Assembly: GCA_942491555.1 (NCBI GenBank)
Contig: CALOBN010000005.1
Coordinates: 992,001-1,056,000 of the forward strand
Source: Marinihelvus sp942491555
Lineage (GTDB): Bacteria > Pseudomonadota > Gammaproteobacteria > Xanthomonadales > SZUA-36
DNA length: 64,000 nucleotides
Reading direction: 5' to 3'
In this document: positions 53,232 to 62,207 of the stretch, piece by piece
Layout: each line of letters opens with the position of its first letter
How positions within the stretch are numbered: the stretch's first letter is position 1
Translations under genes and position numbers: made by a program
The notes under the pieces: generated by a model
Told to the model about the DNA's origin: nothing
Database searches by the model: none
Seen by the model: only the letters and a program-made list of their open reading frames with translations

Positions 53232-54523
53232 ATATGCTCAGTCATACGGGGACTGCACAGTCGCCTGACGCTCATGACAGCTTCGTCGATGCCGTGGTCC
53301 CGGGTTCGGAGGCGGCACCAATGCGCATTCTCTGGGTCAAGGTGGGTGGTCTCTGGCCCCTTAATACGGGTGGCCGTTTGCGCAGTTTCCACATCATTCG
53401 CGAACTGTCAGCAACCCAGGATATAACGGTGCTGACCACGCATGATCCGGACCAGGATCCGGATGAACTCGCCCGGCAGTTACCCGGATGTCGCAAGGTG
53501 CATTCACTTCCGCACGTCCCGGCCAAGAAAAACAGCCTGCGGTTTCTGGTGGCCTTGATGCGATCGTGGATGACGTCCTTGCCCGTGGATCTCTTCAAGA
53601 GCCGGATCAAGGCCTTGCAGCTTGAGGTGGATGAGCGCCTGGCATCGGGTCAATTTGATCTTGTTGTCGCAGATTTTCTCGTCGCGGTTCCCAATGTTCC
53701 CCTTGAGGGACCGGTACCCGTACTGCATTTCTCCCATAATGTTGAATACATGATCTGGCGACGACTGGAGACAACCGAACAGCGATGGCTGCACAAGCGG
53801 GTTCTGGCCCTGGAATGGCGAAAGATGCGCCGCTACGAGTTGGCCGCCTGTCGTCGCGCCAACCTCACCGTCGCCGTCTCTGAACAGGATCGTGACCAGC
53901 TCAGTGAAGGTCTGGAGGCGTCCCGGATCAGGGCCATCGCCACTGGTGTGGACCTGGACTACTTTCAGGTGGGTGATCGAAACAAGGAATCGGCCGGGGA
54001 GATTGTATTCAGCGGCTCCATGGACTGGTTCCCCAACGAAGATGCGATGCTGTACTTCATGAGCGACATTCTGCCCCTCGTGCGCGCTGCGCTGCCCGAC
54101 GCCACGGTCACCATTGTCGGTCGCAACCCAAGTGAAAAATTGCGTGCTACTGCTGAGCAGGCTGCAGTGCGTGTTACCGGGACGGTGCCCGATGTACGTC
54201 CTTGCGTCCAGAGTGCGGCCGTCTACATTGTGCCACTGCGCATTGGCGGCGGTACGCGTCTGAAGATTTATGAGGCCCTGGCCATGGGCAAGGCTGTGGT
54301 CAGTACCTCGATCGGTGCGGAAGGACTGCCGCTGGAAGAGGGTAAGCATATTCTGCGTGCCGATGATCCTGCAGACTTTGCCCGCCAGATACTGGCCCTG
54401 CTGGACAACCCGGAGCGCTGCAGATCACTGGGAGACGCTGGACGGGCGCTCATGGAAGATCGTTTTTCCTGGGCCCGGGTCGCCGAAGACTTTGCGGGGC
54501 ATTGCCGCGAGGCCCTCTCATGA
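53228..54523 (+). CDS. Sugar transferase, GT4 fold (exosortase-A-locus type)
   Basis: 431 residues with a 30-residue variable N-terminus (Met3 is an alternative start). MRILWVKVGGLWPLNTGGRLR and HFSHNVEYMIWRRLE are typical of the TIGR03087-like transferases of exosortase-A loci. The donor half has VFSGSMDWFPNEDAMLYF, VPLRIGGGTRLKIYEALAMG and ISTSIGAEGL-like VSTSIGAEGLPLE. Another sugar-adding step of the EPS repeat. Overlaps the amidotransferase gene by four bases. Confidence 0.9.
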   Translation: MNMLSHTGTAQSPDAHDSFVDAVVPGSEAAPMRILWVKVGGLWPLNTGGRLRSFHIIRELSATQDITVLTTHDPDQDPDELARQLPGCRKVHSLPHVPAKKNSLRFLVALMRSWMTSLPVDLFKSRIKALQLEVDERLASGQFDLVVADFLVAVPNVPLEGPVPVLHFSHNVEYMIWRRLETTEQRWLHKRVLALEWRKMRRYELAACRRANLTVAVSEQDRDQLSEGLEASRIRAIATGVDLDYFQVGDRNKESAGEIVFSGSMDWFPNEDAMLYFMSDILPLVRAALPDATVTIVGRNPSEKLRATAEQAAVRVTGTVPDVRPCVQSAAVYIVPLRIGGGTRLKIYEALAMGKAVVSTSIGAEGLPLEEGKHILRADDPADFARQILALLDNPERCRSLGDAGRALMEDRFSWARVAEDFAGHCREALS

Positions 54524-54572
54524 ATACGCACAAAGCAAAGAATTTCATCATTAACATCCAGGAGTTGGTTCC

Positions 54573-55886
54573 ATGAAACAGTCAATCAGTGTTTTCGGAC
54601 TGGGCTATGTCGGCTGCGTTAGCGCCGCGTGCCTGGCCAGGGCCGGTCACAAGGTGATCGGCGTCGATATTAATTCGGAAAAAGTTCGCCTGATCAATGA
54701 AGAGGGTCAGTCCCCAATCATAGAGCCGGGACTCGGGGAATTAATCGGCGAGATGACAAAGCAGGGTGCTCTGTGTGCGACAACATCGTGCCGCGATGCA
54801 ATAGAACAGTCGGACCTTGCTTTTATCTGCGTTGGAACCCCGGGCGACCCCCGAGGCCAACTCAACCTGGACGCGCTCAAGCGTGTATGCCGTGACATTG
54901 GTGAATGTCTGAGCGAGCGGCAATCGCCGTTCACAGTTGTGGTGCGCAGCACCATGCTCCCCGGCACACTCGACAATACCGTTCGTGCTGCCCTCCTTGA
55001 GGGCGCCGGGGCAGCGTACGAGTCACAACTCAGGCTCGCGATTAATCCCGAATTTATTCGTGAAGGCTCGGCACTGAAGGACTTTGCTGAGCCACCATTT
55101 ACCCTGGTCGGTTGCGAGGACGAAGCGACCGCTACGCTGCTGAAGAGTGTGTATGCGGACATCAATGCCCCGTTTGTGCATACCCGGATCACGACTGCTG
55201 AAATGGTCAAATATGCCTGCAATGCGTTTCATGCACTCAAGGTCTGCTTTGCCAATGAGATCGGTGACAGCTGTGAAGCCCTGGGTGCTGATGCGCAGGA
55301 GGTCATGCGCATCTTCCGCATGGATGACAAGCTGAACGTTTCACCGGCTTATCTGCGGCCGGGCTTTGCTTTCGGCGGATCCTGTTTGCCCAAGGATGTC
55401 AAAGCCCTGCTATACGCTGTGCACCACGCTGATGTCGGGGTGCCGGTGCTCGACGCGATTCTGCCCTCCAACCAGGCCCAGATCCAACGTGTCATCGATG
55501 CGATTGTGGCGACTGGAAAAAAACGCATCGGTATGCTCGGCCTGGCCTTTAAACCCAATACTGATGATCTGCGGGAGAGCCCCCTTGTTACCCTGGTGGA
55601 GGCCCTGATCGGCAAGGGCTTTGAAGTGCGTATTCTTGACCGTAATGTGTCCCTGGCCAGGCTAACCGGTGCCAACCGGCAATACATCAATGAAGAGATT
55701 CCGCACATTTCCTCCCTCATGTGCGATCGTCCCGAGGACCTGGTTGATCATGCGGAGGTGCTGGTGATCGGCACCAGCGACGACGATGCCGAGAGACTCT
55801 GCGACCTGGCTCAGCCCGAGCAGCTCATCGTGGACCTCACCCGCAGGGCGAGAAACAAGGGCTCCGCCGCCCAGGAGGCAGCCTGA
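54573..55886 (+). CDS. GDP-mannose/UDP-glucose 6-dehydrogenase family (AlgD-like)
   Basis: 437 residues. NAD-binding Rossmann start SVFGLGYVGCVSAACLARAG, then VGTPGDPRGQLNLDALKRV, the central NPEFIREGSALKDF, and the catalytic Cys loop FAFGGSCLPKDVKALL. The C-terminal domain has GLAFKPNTDDLRESPLVTLVEAL. The segment DDKLNVSPAYLRPGFAFGGS resembles AlgD, the GDP-mannose dehydrogenase of alginate synthesis, more than UDP-glucose enzymes, but this is by eye only. It oxidises the nucleotide sugar to a uronic acid precursor. AGGAG precedes the start; 49 bases separate it from the glycosyltransferase. Confidence 0.88.
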   Translation: MKQSISVFGLGYVGCVSAACLARAGHKVIGVDINSEKVRLINEEGQSPIIEPGLGELIGEMTKQGALCATTSCRDAIEQSDLAFICVGTPGDPRGQLNLDALKRVCRDIGECLSERQSPFTVVVRSTMLPGTLDNTVRAALLEGAGAAYESQLRLAINPEFIREGSALKDFAEPPFTLVGCEDEATATLLKSVYADINAPFVHTRITTAEMVKYACNAFHALKVCFANEIGDSCEALGADAQEVMRIFRMDDKLNVSPAYLRPGFAFGGSCLPKDVKALLYAVHHADVGVPVLDAILPSNQAQIQRVIDAIVATGKKRIGMLGLAFKPNTDDLRESPLVTLVEALIGKGFEVRILDRNVSLARLTGANRQYINEEIPHISSLMCDRPEDLVDHAEVLVIGTSDDDAERLCDLAQPEQLIVDLTRRARNKGSAAQEAA

Positions 55887-55972
55887 GACAGGCGCGATAG
55901 AGGGGCAGCAGGCGTGCGATCCGGGGTGCTTCGGGCGATACCTTGCGGGCGGTTGTTGATCCGGCCTGGTCG

Positions 55973-57139
55973 ATGGCAAGCATAGTTATGGTGGCCGCAT
56001 TCTGGTTCGCGGCTCTGATGCTGGGATATACCTACCTGGGATATCCACTGCTCGTGGCAGTCCGCGCCCGTCTTGGGGCCCGGCCTTCGCACAAGGAACC
56101 TGTCGCGCCGGAGATCAGTATTCTGGTGGTGGCGCACAACGAGGCCGCAAAAATTACCCGGCGAATCGACAATCTCCTGGACCTCGAGTATGCGGCCGAG
56201 TGTCTGGAAATTGTTATCGCTTCCGATGGTTCCACCGACGACACCGTGACGTTGGCAAACCGATACCGTGACCGGGGTATCAAGGTTCTGGCATTCAATC
56301 AAAATCGTGGCAAGCCGGCTGTTCTCAGCGAAGTGATCCCAACTTTGCGCGGTGAACTGGTCGTTCTCATGGACGTACGGCAGCGGATCGCGAGTGATGC
56401 ACTCAGCCGCCTCGCAGAAAATTTTGCGGATCCTGCCGTGGGGGCAGTTAGCGGAGAATTGATGCTGACGAGTCAGGACCATCGCGGCCGGGAGCTCGAG
56501 GGAGTCGGTTTTTATTGGCGTTATGAGAAGTTCATCCGCCTGAGAGAGAGCCTTGTCGACTCCACGGTGGGTGCGACCGGTGCGCTCTACGCACTGCGCA
56601 GGGCCCTGTTTAAGCCCATTCCTGAAGATACCCTGCTCGACGACGTTTTGATTCCCATGCAGGTGCTCCGTCAAGGCTACCGGGTGCTGTTTGAGCCGGC
56701 TGCGAAAGCCTCCGAGGCCTTGTCACCCGATGCCAGAGCGGAATTCCGCAGAAAGGCGCGGACCATTGCCGGCAATTTCCAGCTCTTTTTTACCCATTCC
56801 TGGTTACTGAACCCCAGGCTCAATCGAATCTGGTTCGCAACGCTTTCGCACAAGTTTTGCCGGCTGCTTGGCCCGTTATTCCTGCTGATTATTTTGCTTG
56901 CGAACCTGTTCTTGCTGGATCAGTGGTTCTATCAACTGACCTTGCTGCTGCAAGTGATCTTTTACCTGTCCGCGCTGCTTGCCGGCAAGTTGCCGGCACT
57001 CGCCCGCAGTAGCCCGGCGTTCTCTGTTCCACTCGCATTTTGCCTGCTTAATGCGGCCACCATTGTTGGTTTTTACCGATTTGTTCGCAGGCGTCAGCGG
57101 GTAACCTGGTCTCAGCCTGCCAATGGGGAGCAGAAATAG
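55973..57139 (+). CDS. Membrane glycosyltransferase family 2
   Basis: 388 residues from the ATG at 55973; the frame opens at a TTG ten codons earlier. One N-terminal membrane helix, then the GT-A core: ISILVVAHNEAAKITRRIDN, IVIASDGSTDDT, the DxD-like VVLMDVRQRI and GATGALYALRR. At least three membrane helices lie at the C-terminus (LLGPLFLLIILLANLFLLD and following). It resembles poly-glycan synthases and EPS transferases of the ExoU/hyaluronan-synthase-like type. Last gene of the EPS operon. Confidence 0.87.
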   Translation: MASIVMVAAFWFAALMLGYTYLGYPLLVAVRARLGARPSHKEPVAPEISILVVAHNEAAKITRRIDNLLDLEYAAECLEIVIASDGSTDDTVTLANRYRDRGIKVLAFNQNRGKPAVLSEVIPTLRGELVVLMDVRQRIASDALSRLAENFADPAVGAVSGELMLTSQDHRGRELEGVGFYWRYEKFIRLRESLVDSTVGATGALYALRRALFKPIPEDTLLDDVLIPMQVLRQGYRVLFEPAAKASEALSPDARAEFRRKARTIAGNFQLFFTHSWLLNPRLNRIWFATLSHKFCRLLGPLFLLIILLANLFLLDQWFYQLTLLLQVIFYLSALLAGKLPALARSSPAFSVPLAFCLLNAATIVGFYRFVRRRQRVTWSQPANGEQK

Positions 57140-57197
57140 CGCTGGGTCAGCTAAAGCGGGCGATCAGGGTGATTGCCTGCCTTCCGGAACCAGGGCC

Positions 57198-58592
57198 TCA
57201 ATCCCCGAAGCTGTCGGTAAAGATGGTTGCGGATTCGGGTGTCGGCGCGGATTCCACTCCGGGCAGCAGATGAGCCGGCACTTTGACCATAAACGTGTCA
57301 AGTCTGGAGCTGCGCATATTGCTGGTCCAGATAAAGTACCTGCCGGTGACATCGAGATTGCCTTTGGGTGCCTTGCCATAGGTGCTACCACCACCACTTG
57401 AGTTCATGTCGGTCATCACCGGGGCCACCACGAGCGTTTCCCCGCTGCCCGTCAGGCCAAAACAAATGATTTCATTGGCATGCGCCGAGTTTCCCTGGTG
57501 AGCACTGCTGCCGCAGGCGAACTGGTTATTGGGCGAAAGACCGGCCACGCTGTTGGTATGGCTGACGTGTGCCGGTGCCTGACGGCTCCATTCATTATTG
57601 TAATAAAGTCGTTTGCCTTGCATGGGATATTCATCGAACTTCCACAGCAGTTGGGTGTTTGCCTCGTTGGCCCAGTTGTCCGCCGCGATCATGTAGCCGT
57701 GCCCGAGATCGGAGTGGCCACCGGCACCATTCTGGTCGAGCAAAACTCTTTCATCGAGTGTTTGCATATTGATGATGCGATTGTCCTCACCGTACCGCCC
57801 GTCCACATCTTCCTTGATGACCAGCCATTGCCCGCTTCGATCAATCTGGCATTCGTCATAGCCACCGGTTTTGGGGAAGAACCTCAGGTTACCGATATCC
57901 TCCTGGTAGACAACGCAGCCGAGATCAGTGTTGCTATTATTTTTGAGGGTCGCGGAATGAACGCGGTCATCATCACTGGAGTGGGTCTGCCAAAGCGCAT
58001 AGCCATTACCCATCTCGGCAATCACATCGAATACGGTTTCGTATTCGCCGGTAACCACATCGTAGCGAAGCAAGCGCCTGCCGTCGTTGACATACAGGGC
58101 GTAGGGCATGGTGCCGCTGAAGTACAGGCCTTCGGCATTGGACCAGCTCATGTTGTCATTCTGGTTAAAGACAGGCCCGAGTGCATCGACCTGATCGGTG
58201 ATTTTGTTATACGCAATCAGGGAGGGGCCGCCGCCACCCTCGGTGCGCTTTAAACCGACCAGCACGAGCATCGTGTCTTCATCGACATGATTGTTACTGT
58301 TTCGCCAGTACGAATAGCCAACGTAATGCACGCAGTCGTTGCCGCCACAGTCACTCGCATTCGTGAGACGAAACGCTTCGCTTTCATAGGGTGCCGGAAA
58401 GGTAAACTTGCCACGATCAGGTAGCAGATTATTGATTGTTGAGTTGCTGAGAATCGGGCGGGTCTGGGCAGCTCCGGCAAACTCAATAAATCCGCCCGGA
58501 GGGTCTGATGCCAGAGCGTTCTGTATTGAAAGGCCGAAAAGCCAGATCAAACCAGCGCATCCTGCGCAGCTTAGTGGTGATTGCAACCTCAT
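57198..58592 (-). CDS. Secreted propeller-like protein, unknown function
   Basis: 464 residues from ATG 58592, with AAGGA eight bases upstream. Signal peptide: CAGLIWLFGLSIQNALASD. The mature chain has repeated blade-like segments: YALYVNDGRRLLRYDVVTGEYE, NRIINMQTLDERVLLDQNG, GRYFIWTSNMRSSRLDTFMVKV. These resemble oligogalacturonate-lyase/TolB-type propellers, without a firm family match. Several Cys pairs (DCGGNDC) suggest disulfides. The C-terminus ends IFTDSFGD, somewhat like short IFxDGFE tails found on secreted gammaproteobacterial proteins. It is convergent with the EPS operon. Confidence 0.7.
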   Translation of the reverse strand: MRLQSPLSCAGCAGLIWLFGLSIQNALASDPPGGFIEFAGAAQTRPILSNSTINNLLPDRGKFTFPAPYESEAFRLTNASDCGGNDCVHYVGYSYWRNSNNHVDEDTMLVLVGLKRTEGGGGPSLIAYNKITDQVDALGPVFNQNDNMSWSNAEGLYFSGTMPYALYVNDGRRLLRYDVVTGEYETVFDVIAEMGNGYALWQTHSSDDDRVHSATLKNNSNTDLGCVVYQEDIGNLRFFPKTGGYDECQIDRSGQWLVIKEDVDGRYGEDNRIINMQTLDERVLLDQNGAGGHSDLGHGYMIAADNWANEANTQLLWKFDEYPMQGKRLYYNNEWSRQAPAHVSHTNSVAGLSPNNQFACGSSAHQGNSAHANEIICFGLTGSGETLVVAPVMTDMNSSGGGSTYGKAPKGNLDVTGRYFIWTSNMRSSRLDTFMVKVPAHLLPGVESAPTPESATIFTDSFGD

Positions 58593-58957
58593 CACTTACA
58601 TCCTTGTTAACTGATTGGGTTGAACTGAAGTTCTAATCGCGCACGTGGGCGCGGAACGTTGAATTTCCCTACCGTAGCCGGTGATAAACCCGATGTCATG
58701 CAACGATTTCGTTTAATTCCGCAATAAAGGTGTTAAGAAATCGTTAAAATACACGCAGTAGTTGGCCTGTAAGCCCGGAGTGGCAGAAAACCCTGCACAA
58801 GAAATGGTGGTTTTACCTGATACATTTACGCCGAATACCCTATGTTCAGGGTGGCGCGCGCTGCGTAATCTTCACGGTGCGCAGAGGTAAGCGATGTGCC
58901 GTGAGCAGGGAGGTCTCTAGCAGCAGGTCTTGAGCGACCGGAAATAGTGAAGATGAC
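58593..58957. promoter_or_regulatory. Intergenic region between divergent genes, contents unclear
   Basis: 365 bases without a gene. It must hold promoters for the secreted protein (minus) and the RsbT-like gene (plus). A TTAAAAT near 58744 could be a plus-strand -10. Short inverted repeats (ACCCT/AGGGT near 58845) are not convincing. GCAGGGAGG near 58903 is Shine-Dalgarno-like but has no frame after it. No strong signal was found. Confidence 0.35.
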
Positions 58958-59464
58958 TTGTCCAATCTTGGTTCAGTATTCGCGCCGATGGCAGCAGATA
59001 GCCCGGTGGTGGTGTGGCAGCCTGACAGCGTTCGCCAGGCGACCCCGCAGTTCTATGCCGACCCGCGTGCTGCGGAAACCAGAATTCAAATCAGACAGCT
59101 TGACGATATCGTAAAAGCGCGCCGTGCAGGACGACTCTTGGCCAGCCAAATGGGCTGCTCGGGAAGTCGCGTTGCCCTTGTTCTGACGGCGATTTCTGAA
59201 TTGGCCCGCAACATCATTACCTATGCCAACTGTGGCGAAATATTACTGACACGTTCGAAACGGGGCTTCCGGGAGTCGCTCGTCGTAGTTGGTAGCGATC
59301 AGGGCCCGGGAATCGCGGATGTCTCCTCACTCACCGGGCAGCCTGTTGCAGGGAGTTGTGGCACTACGGGCTTAAGTGGTCTCAAACAATGCATGGATCG
59401 CTTCACCATCGAGAGTGCGCCGGGTGCCGGAACCCGGGTCACTTGTGAAGTATTTTCGAATTGA
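58958..59464 (+). CDS. RsbT-like ATP-binding regulatory protein (HATPase, anti-sigma/switch kinase type)
   Basis: 168 residues from a TTG at 58958; ATG 58988 is an alternative. The GHKL ATPase fold of serine-kinase anti-sigma regulators is clear: ALVLTAISELARNIITYA (N box), VVVGSDQGPGI (G1), GTTGLSGLKQCMDRF and GAGTRVTCEVF (G2/G3). RsbT-like proteins bind and phosphorylate STAS-domain partners, but no STAS or phosphatase gene is visible beside it. It precedes a two-component pair by 230 bases. Its target may be elsewhere. Confidence 0.85.
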   Translation: MSNLGSVFAPMAADSPVVVWQPDSVRQATPQFYADPRAAETRIQIRQLDDIVKARRAGRLLASQMGCSGSRVALVLTAISELARNIITYANCGEILLTRSKRGFRESLVVVGSDQGPGIADVSSLTGQPVAGSCGTTGLSGLKQCMDRFTIESAPGAGTRVTCEVFSN

Positions 59465-59694
59465 TCCCCGCTTCAGCCGCGGCGGCCAGGGGTTAATCCT
59501 TTTCAGGTACCAGCTCTTTTTCCCGCCCTCGTAAACGCTCAACAATCCACTGATCATCCAGGCAATTCCGATCACAATTCGTCAACGAGACGATTTGTGC
59601 ATTCGCCTGTGGGTGGTGCAAAACGCTCAACTGATACTATACTCAGGTTAATTCCACCAACTGTTTAAGGGGTCAACCGTGGGTAAGAGGGGAA

Positions 59695-60585
59695 ATGCCC
59701 GATCAGGATAGCCATCAGAGCAACCCTGATTCGGAAACCACAATAAAAACTGACGTTAGTCTTAGCGGGCGACGTCGAAAAAAGAATTTACCGACAGGAA
59801 CGGTCGCTCGACCGTCTTCCCAGCAGGGGAACGCGCCCCTGTGTCTGGAGCTTGCTGTCGACAATGGGGTTGTGCGCAAGTCTCTCCGGGAAATCGTTGG
59901 TGCTCACAGTCGGGCGACCCGACCATCGCCAGAGAATGCCACGAATCAATCAAATGCCGGCATCGGCCGGATCTTCGAGGCACAGGAAGAAACCGCGCGC
60001 CGCATCGCGCAGAGCCTGCATGATGAAGCCTCTCAGATGCTGGCAATCGTCTATCTGGAATTGGCGCATATTGCCCGCACGAGTCCGAAACCCACTTCCG
60101 AGCGAATCGACAGGGTCATCAAACACCTTGACTCGGTGAGTGAACAGATTCGTGGGCTGTCCCATGAATTGCGTCCAATGGTGCTGGAACGGCATGGCCT
60201 GCTTCCCGCCCTGTACCAGCTGGCCAGTGGGGTTAAAAAACGCTCCGGCCTGAACGTGCGGGTTATCGGCGAGGTTGGAGGACTGTCGCTGGCCATTGAC
60301 GTGGGGATATACCGCGTGGTCCAGGAAGCTTTGTCCAATGTCGTCCGCCATGCTGATGCCAGCAACGTGGAAATCAAGCTTTGGAAAACCCAGGACAGGG
60401 TTCATTGTTCTGTGCGTGACGACGGCGTCGGCTATAAGCCGATGAGGCAATCGGTGGAAGAGAGATACGAATTGGGCCTCGGCCTCGTTGGTATCTACGA
60501 AAGAATCGAATCGCTCGGAGGGGAATGCCACATTCTCTCTGACGGAAGAAAGGGTATGGAACTTCAATTGGGGATACCGTTATGA
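59695..60585 (+). CDS. Cytoplasmic sensor histidine kinase, NarL/DegS type (HisKA_3)
   Basis: 296 residues, preceded by AAGAGGGG. Residues about 1-90 are polar and low complexity, with no membrane helix and no recognised sensor domain. Dimerisation/phosphoacceptor helix: ARRIAQSLHDEASQML (His109). ATPase: VVQEALSNVVRHADAS (N box), SVRDDGVGY (G1), GLGLVGIYERIESLGGE (G2). It must sense a cytoplasmic signal or partner. Its stop overlaps the response-regulator start (ATGA), so the two form a pair. Confidence 0.88.
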   Translation: MPDQDSHQSNPDSETTIKTDVSLSGRRRKKNLPTGTVARPSSQQGNAPLCLELAVDNGVVRKSLREIVGAHSRATRPSPENATNQSNAGIGRIFEAQEETARRIAQSLHDEASQMLAIVYLELAHIARTSPKPTSERIDRVIKHLDSVSEQIRGLSHELRPMVLERHGLLPALYQLASGVKKRSGLNVRVIGEVGGLSLAIDVGIYRVVQEALSNVVRHADASNVEIKLWKTQDRVHCSVRDDGVGYKPMRQSVEERYELGLGLVGIYERIESLGGECHILSDGRKGMELQLGIPL

Positions 60586-61226
60586 ATAGTGTTACCAGGC
60601 CGACCTGTGTTATTGCCGACGATCACTGCATGTTCAGGCAGGCCATCAAGTCCTTGCTGGAAGAGGAGGGCTTCGAGGTTCTTGGTGAGGCCGAAGACGG
60701 TCACGAGGCAGTCAAGCTGGTGAGTCGTCATTCTCCGCAGCTGGCATTGCTGGATTATGGGATGCCAAAACTTAACGGCTGTCTGGCCGCTGCAGAGATT
60801 CTAAAGCGATCTCCCGGCACCCAGGTTGTGCTGTTGACCATGTATGAGGATGAAACGTTCGCACTGGAGGCCGTCAAAAGTGGCGTACGGGGCTACGTTT
60901 TAAAACAGCAAGCGGCGCAAGAACTCATTGCCGCGCTGCGCCAGGTGCTAAGTGGCTCCATATACCTGAGTCCCGGTATTTCCGAGTCGGTGGTGACTGC
61001 TATGCTGTCTAACAAAGAACAGCCTGCTGATTGTTTGACGCCTCGCGAAAAACAGGTTTTACAACTGATTGCCGAGGGCAGAACGACCAAGGACATTGCG
61101 GGCTTGCTGCACCTGAGCGTCAAGACCGCCGAGTCCCATCGCTCCAATATCATGAGCCGGCTCGATGTACATAATGTTGCCAGTCTGGTTCGCTATGCGA
61201 TTCGACGAGGCATGATCGAAGCCTGA
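60582..61226 (+). CDS. NarL/FixJ-family response regulator
   Basis: 214 residues. Receiver about 5-122: acidic pair in VIADDH, phosphoacceptor Asp58 in LALLDYGMP, and the conserved Lys in YVLKQQAAQEL. LuxR-type HTH about 148-210: LTPREKQVLQLIAEGRTTKDIA and LSVKTAESHRSNIMSRL. All phosphorylation residues are intact. Partner of the overlapping histidine kinase. Regulation of the EPS or NRPS genes is possible from proximity only. Confidence 0.92.
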   Translation: MNSVTRPTCVIADDHCMFRQAIKSLLEEEGFEVLGEAEDGHEAVKLVSRHSPQLALLDYGMPKLNGCLAAAEILKRSPGTQVVLLTMYEDETFALEAVKSGVRGYVLKQQAAQELIAALRQVLSGSIYLSPGISESVVTAMLSNKEQPADCLTPREKQVLQLIAEGRTTKDIAGLLHLSVKTAESHRSNIMSRLDVHNVASLVRYAIRRGMIEA

Positions 61227-61278
61227 CTGCCCGAGTCCGAAACGGGGGTAGCGGGTCGCAGTGTCAGATCCGGGCACT

Positions 61279-61995
61279 TCAATGGCGTAGCCAATCCGGA
61301 AACACGTCTATTCGATAACCGACGTTGCGAACCGTGATAATGCTTTTCGAGGCGGTGTGAAGCTTGTTGCGCAGGCGGCTCATATGCACGTCAAGTGTCC
61401 GCGTTTCCAGCTTTATCGATTTGGAATGCCCCCAGACCCGCTCCATGAGGGTTTCACGGGTGAGTACGCGGCCTTTGACCTGCAAAAGCTCCTGCAGAAG
61501 GCGGTATTCAATTTCCGTGAGATGCACCGGGTTTGCGTCCACGGAAACCACCCATTGATCCGGCACCATTTCGATAGCACCCGCTTTAAGCACCGCGTGA
61601 TCGGGTGGTGCAGGATGGCGGCGTTCGAGCCCAACGATATTTTTCAGCAGGGTTTTTGAATCAAGCTGATTGGATAAGTATGCATCAGCACCTGCTGTCA
61701 TGGCGGCCTGTTTGCTGGCGCTGTCCTCGCTGTCACCCAACACGATAATGCCGCTTGCCGCAAGCCGGGTATCCGAGCGAAGTTTTTGGCACAGGCGAAT
61801 ACCACCCATTGGCGGTATTTTACGATCCATGACGATCACTTCCGGACGTTTAGACAGGGCCAGTTTTAACGCTTCGTCAGAATTCGAAACGATGTTCACT
61901 GCGACGCGCGCTTCTTTCATTGCCGACTCAATGGACAGCCTTGTTTTCCACTCAGGCACAGCAATCAACACCTTTAGCGGAAAGTCTGTAGTCAT
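61279..61995 (-). CDS. OmpR-type regulator with atypical receiver domain
   Basis: 238 residues from ATG 61995; the frame opens nine codons earlier. Receiver about 1-118: VLIAVPEW stands where the acidic pair should be (only one Glu), Asp is kept in VIVMDRKIPP, and the conserved Lys is replaced (YLSNQLD instead of YLTKP). The winged-helix domain (about 140-232) is typical: LTEIEYRLLQELLQVKGRVLTRETLMERVWG, in pieces, and LDVHMSRLRNKL. It probably works without classical phosphorylation. No kinase adjoins it. Convergent with the NarL-type regulator. Confidence 0.85.
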   Translation of the reverse strand: MTTDFPLKVLIAVPEWKTRLSIESAMKEARVAVNIVSNSDEALKLALSKRPEVIVMDRKIPPMGGIRLCQKLRSDTRLAASGIIVLGDSEDSASKQAAMTAGADAYLSNQLDSKTLLKNIVGLERRHPAPPDHAVLKAGAIEMVPDQWVVSVDANPVHLTEIEYRLLQELLQVKGRVLTRETLMERVWGHSKSIKLETRTLDVHMSRLRNKLHTASKSIITVRNVGYRIDVFPDWLRH

Positions 61996-62207
61996 GCGTA
62001 ACCGGTCCCAGCACAGTTGCAAGCCTTTAAAATTCTAGGCTTCGTTGTGAAATGAGACAAACAGGTACTTACCCGAAGTTACGCAGGAAAATCCCCCATA
62101 AGTAGAGCCGGACGCGCATTTGTGGTCGATAACCGGCGTTTTTGGGAAGACCGGCCTGATCGGCGCGCTTTCACGGTCATCCGAGCAACCAGGCGTCAAC
62201 CGCAATG

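Noticed and set aside
58775..58800. Sigma-54 promoter (TGGCAG ... CTGCA)
   Set aside because: GG and GC are 11 bases apart, not 10, and the -12 element is poor.
59465..59520. Rho-independent terminator after the RsbT-like gene
   Set aside because: The GC-rich stretch can fold, but the stem is imperfect and the T run is weak.
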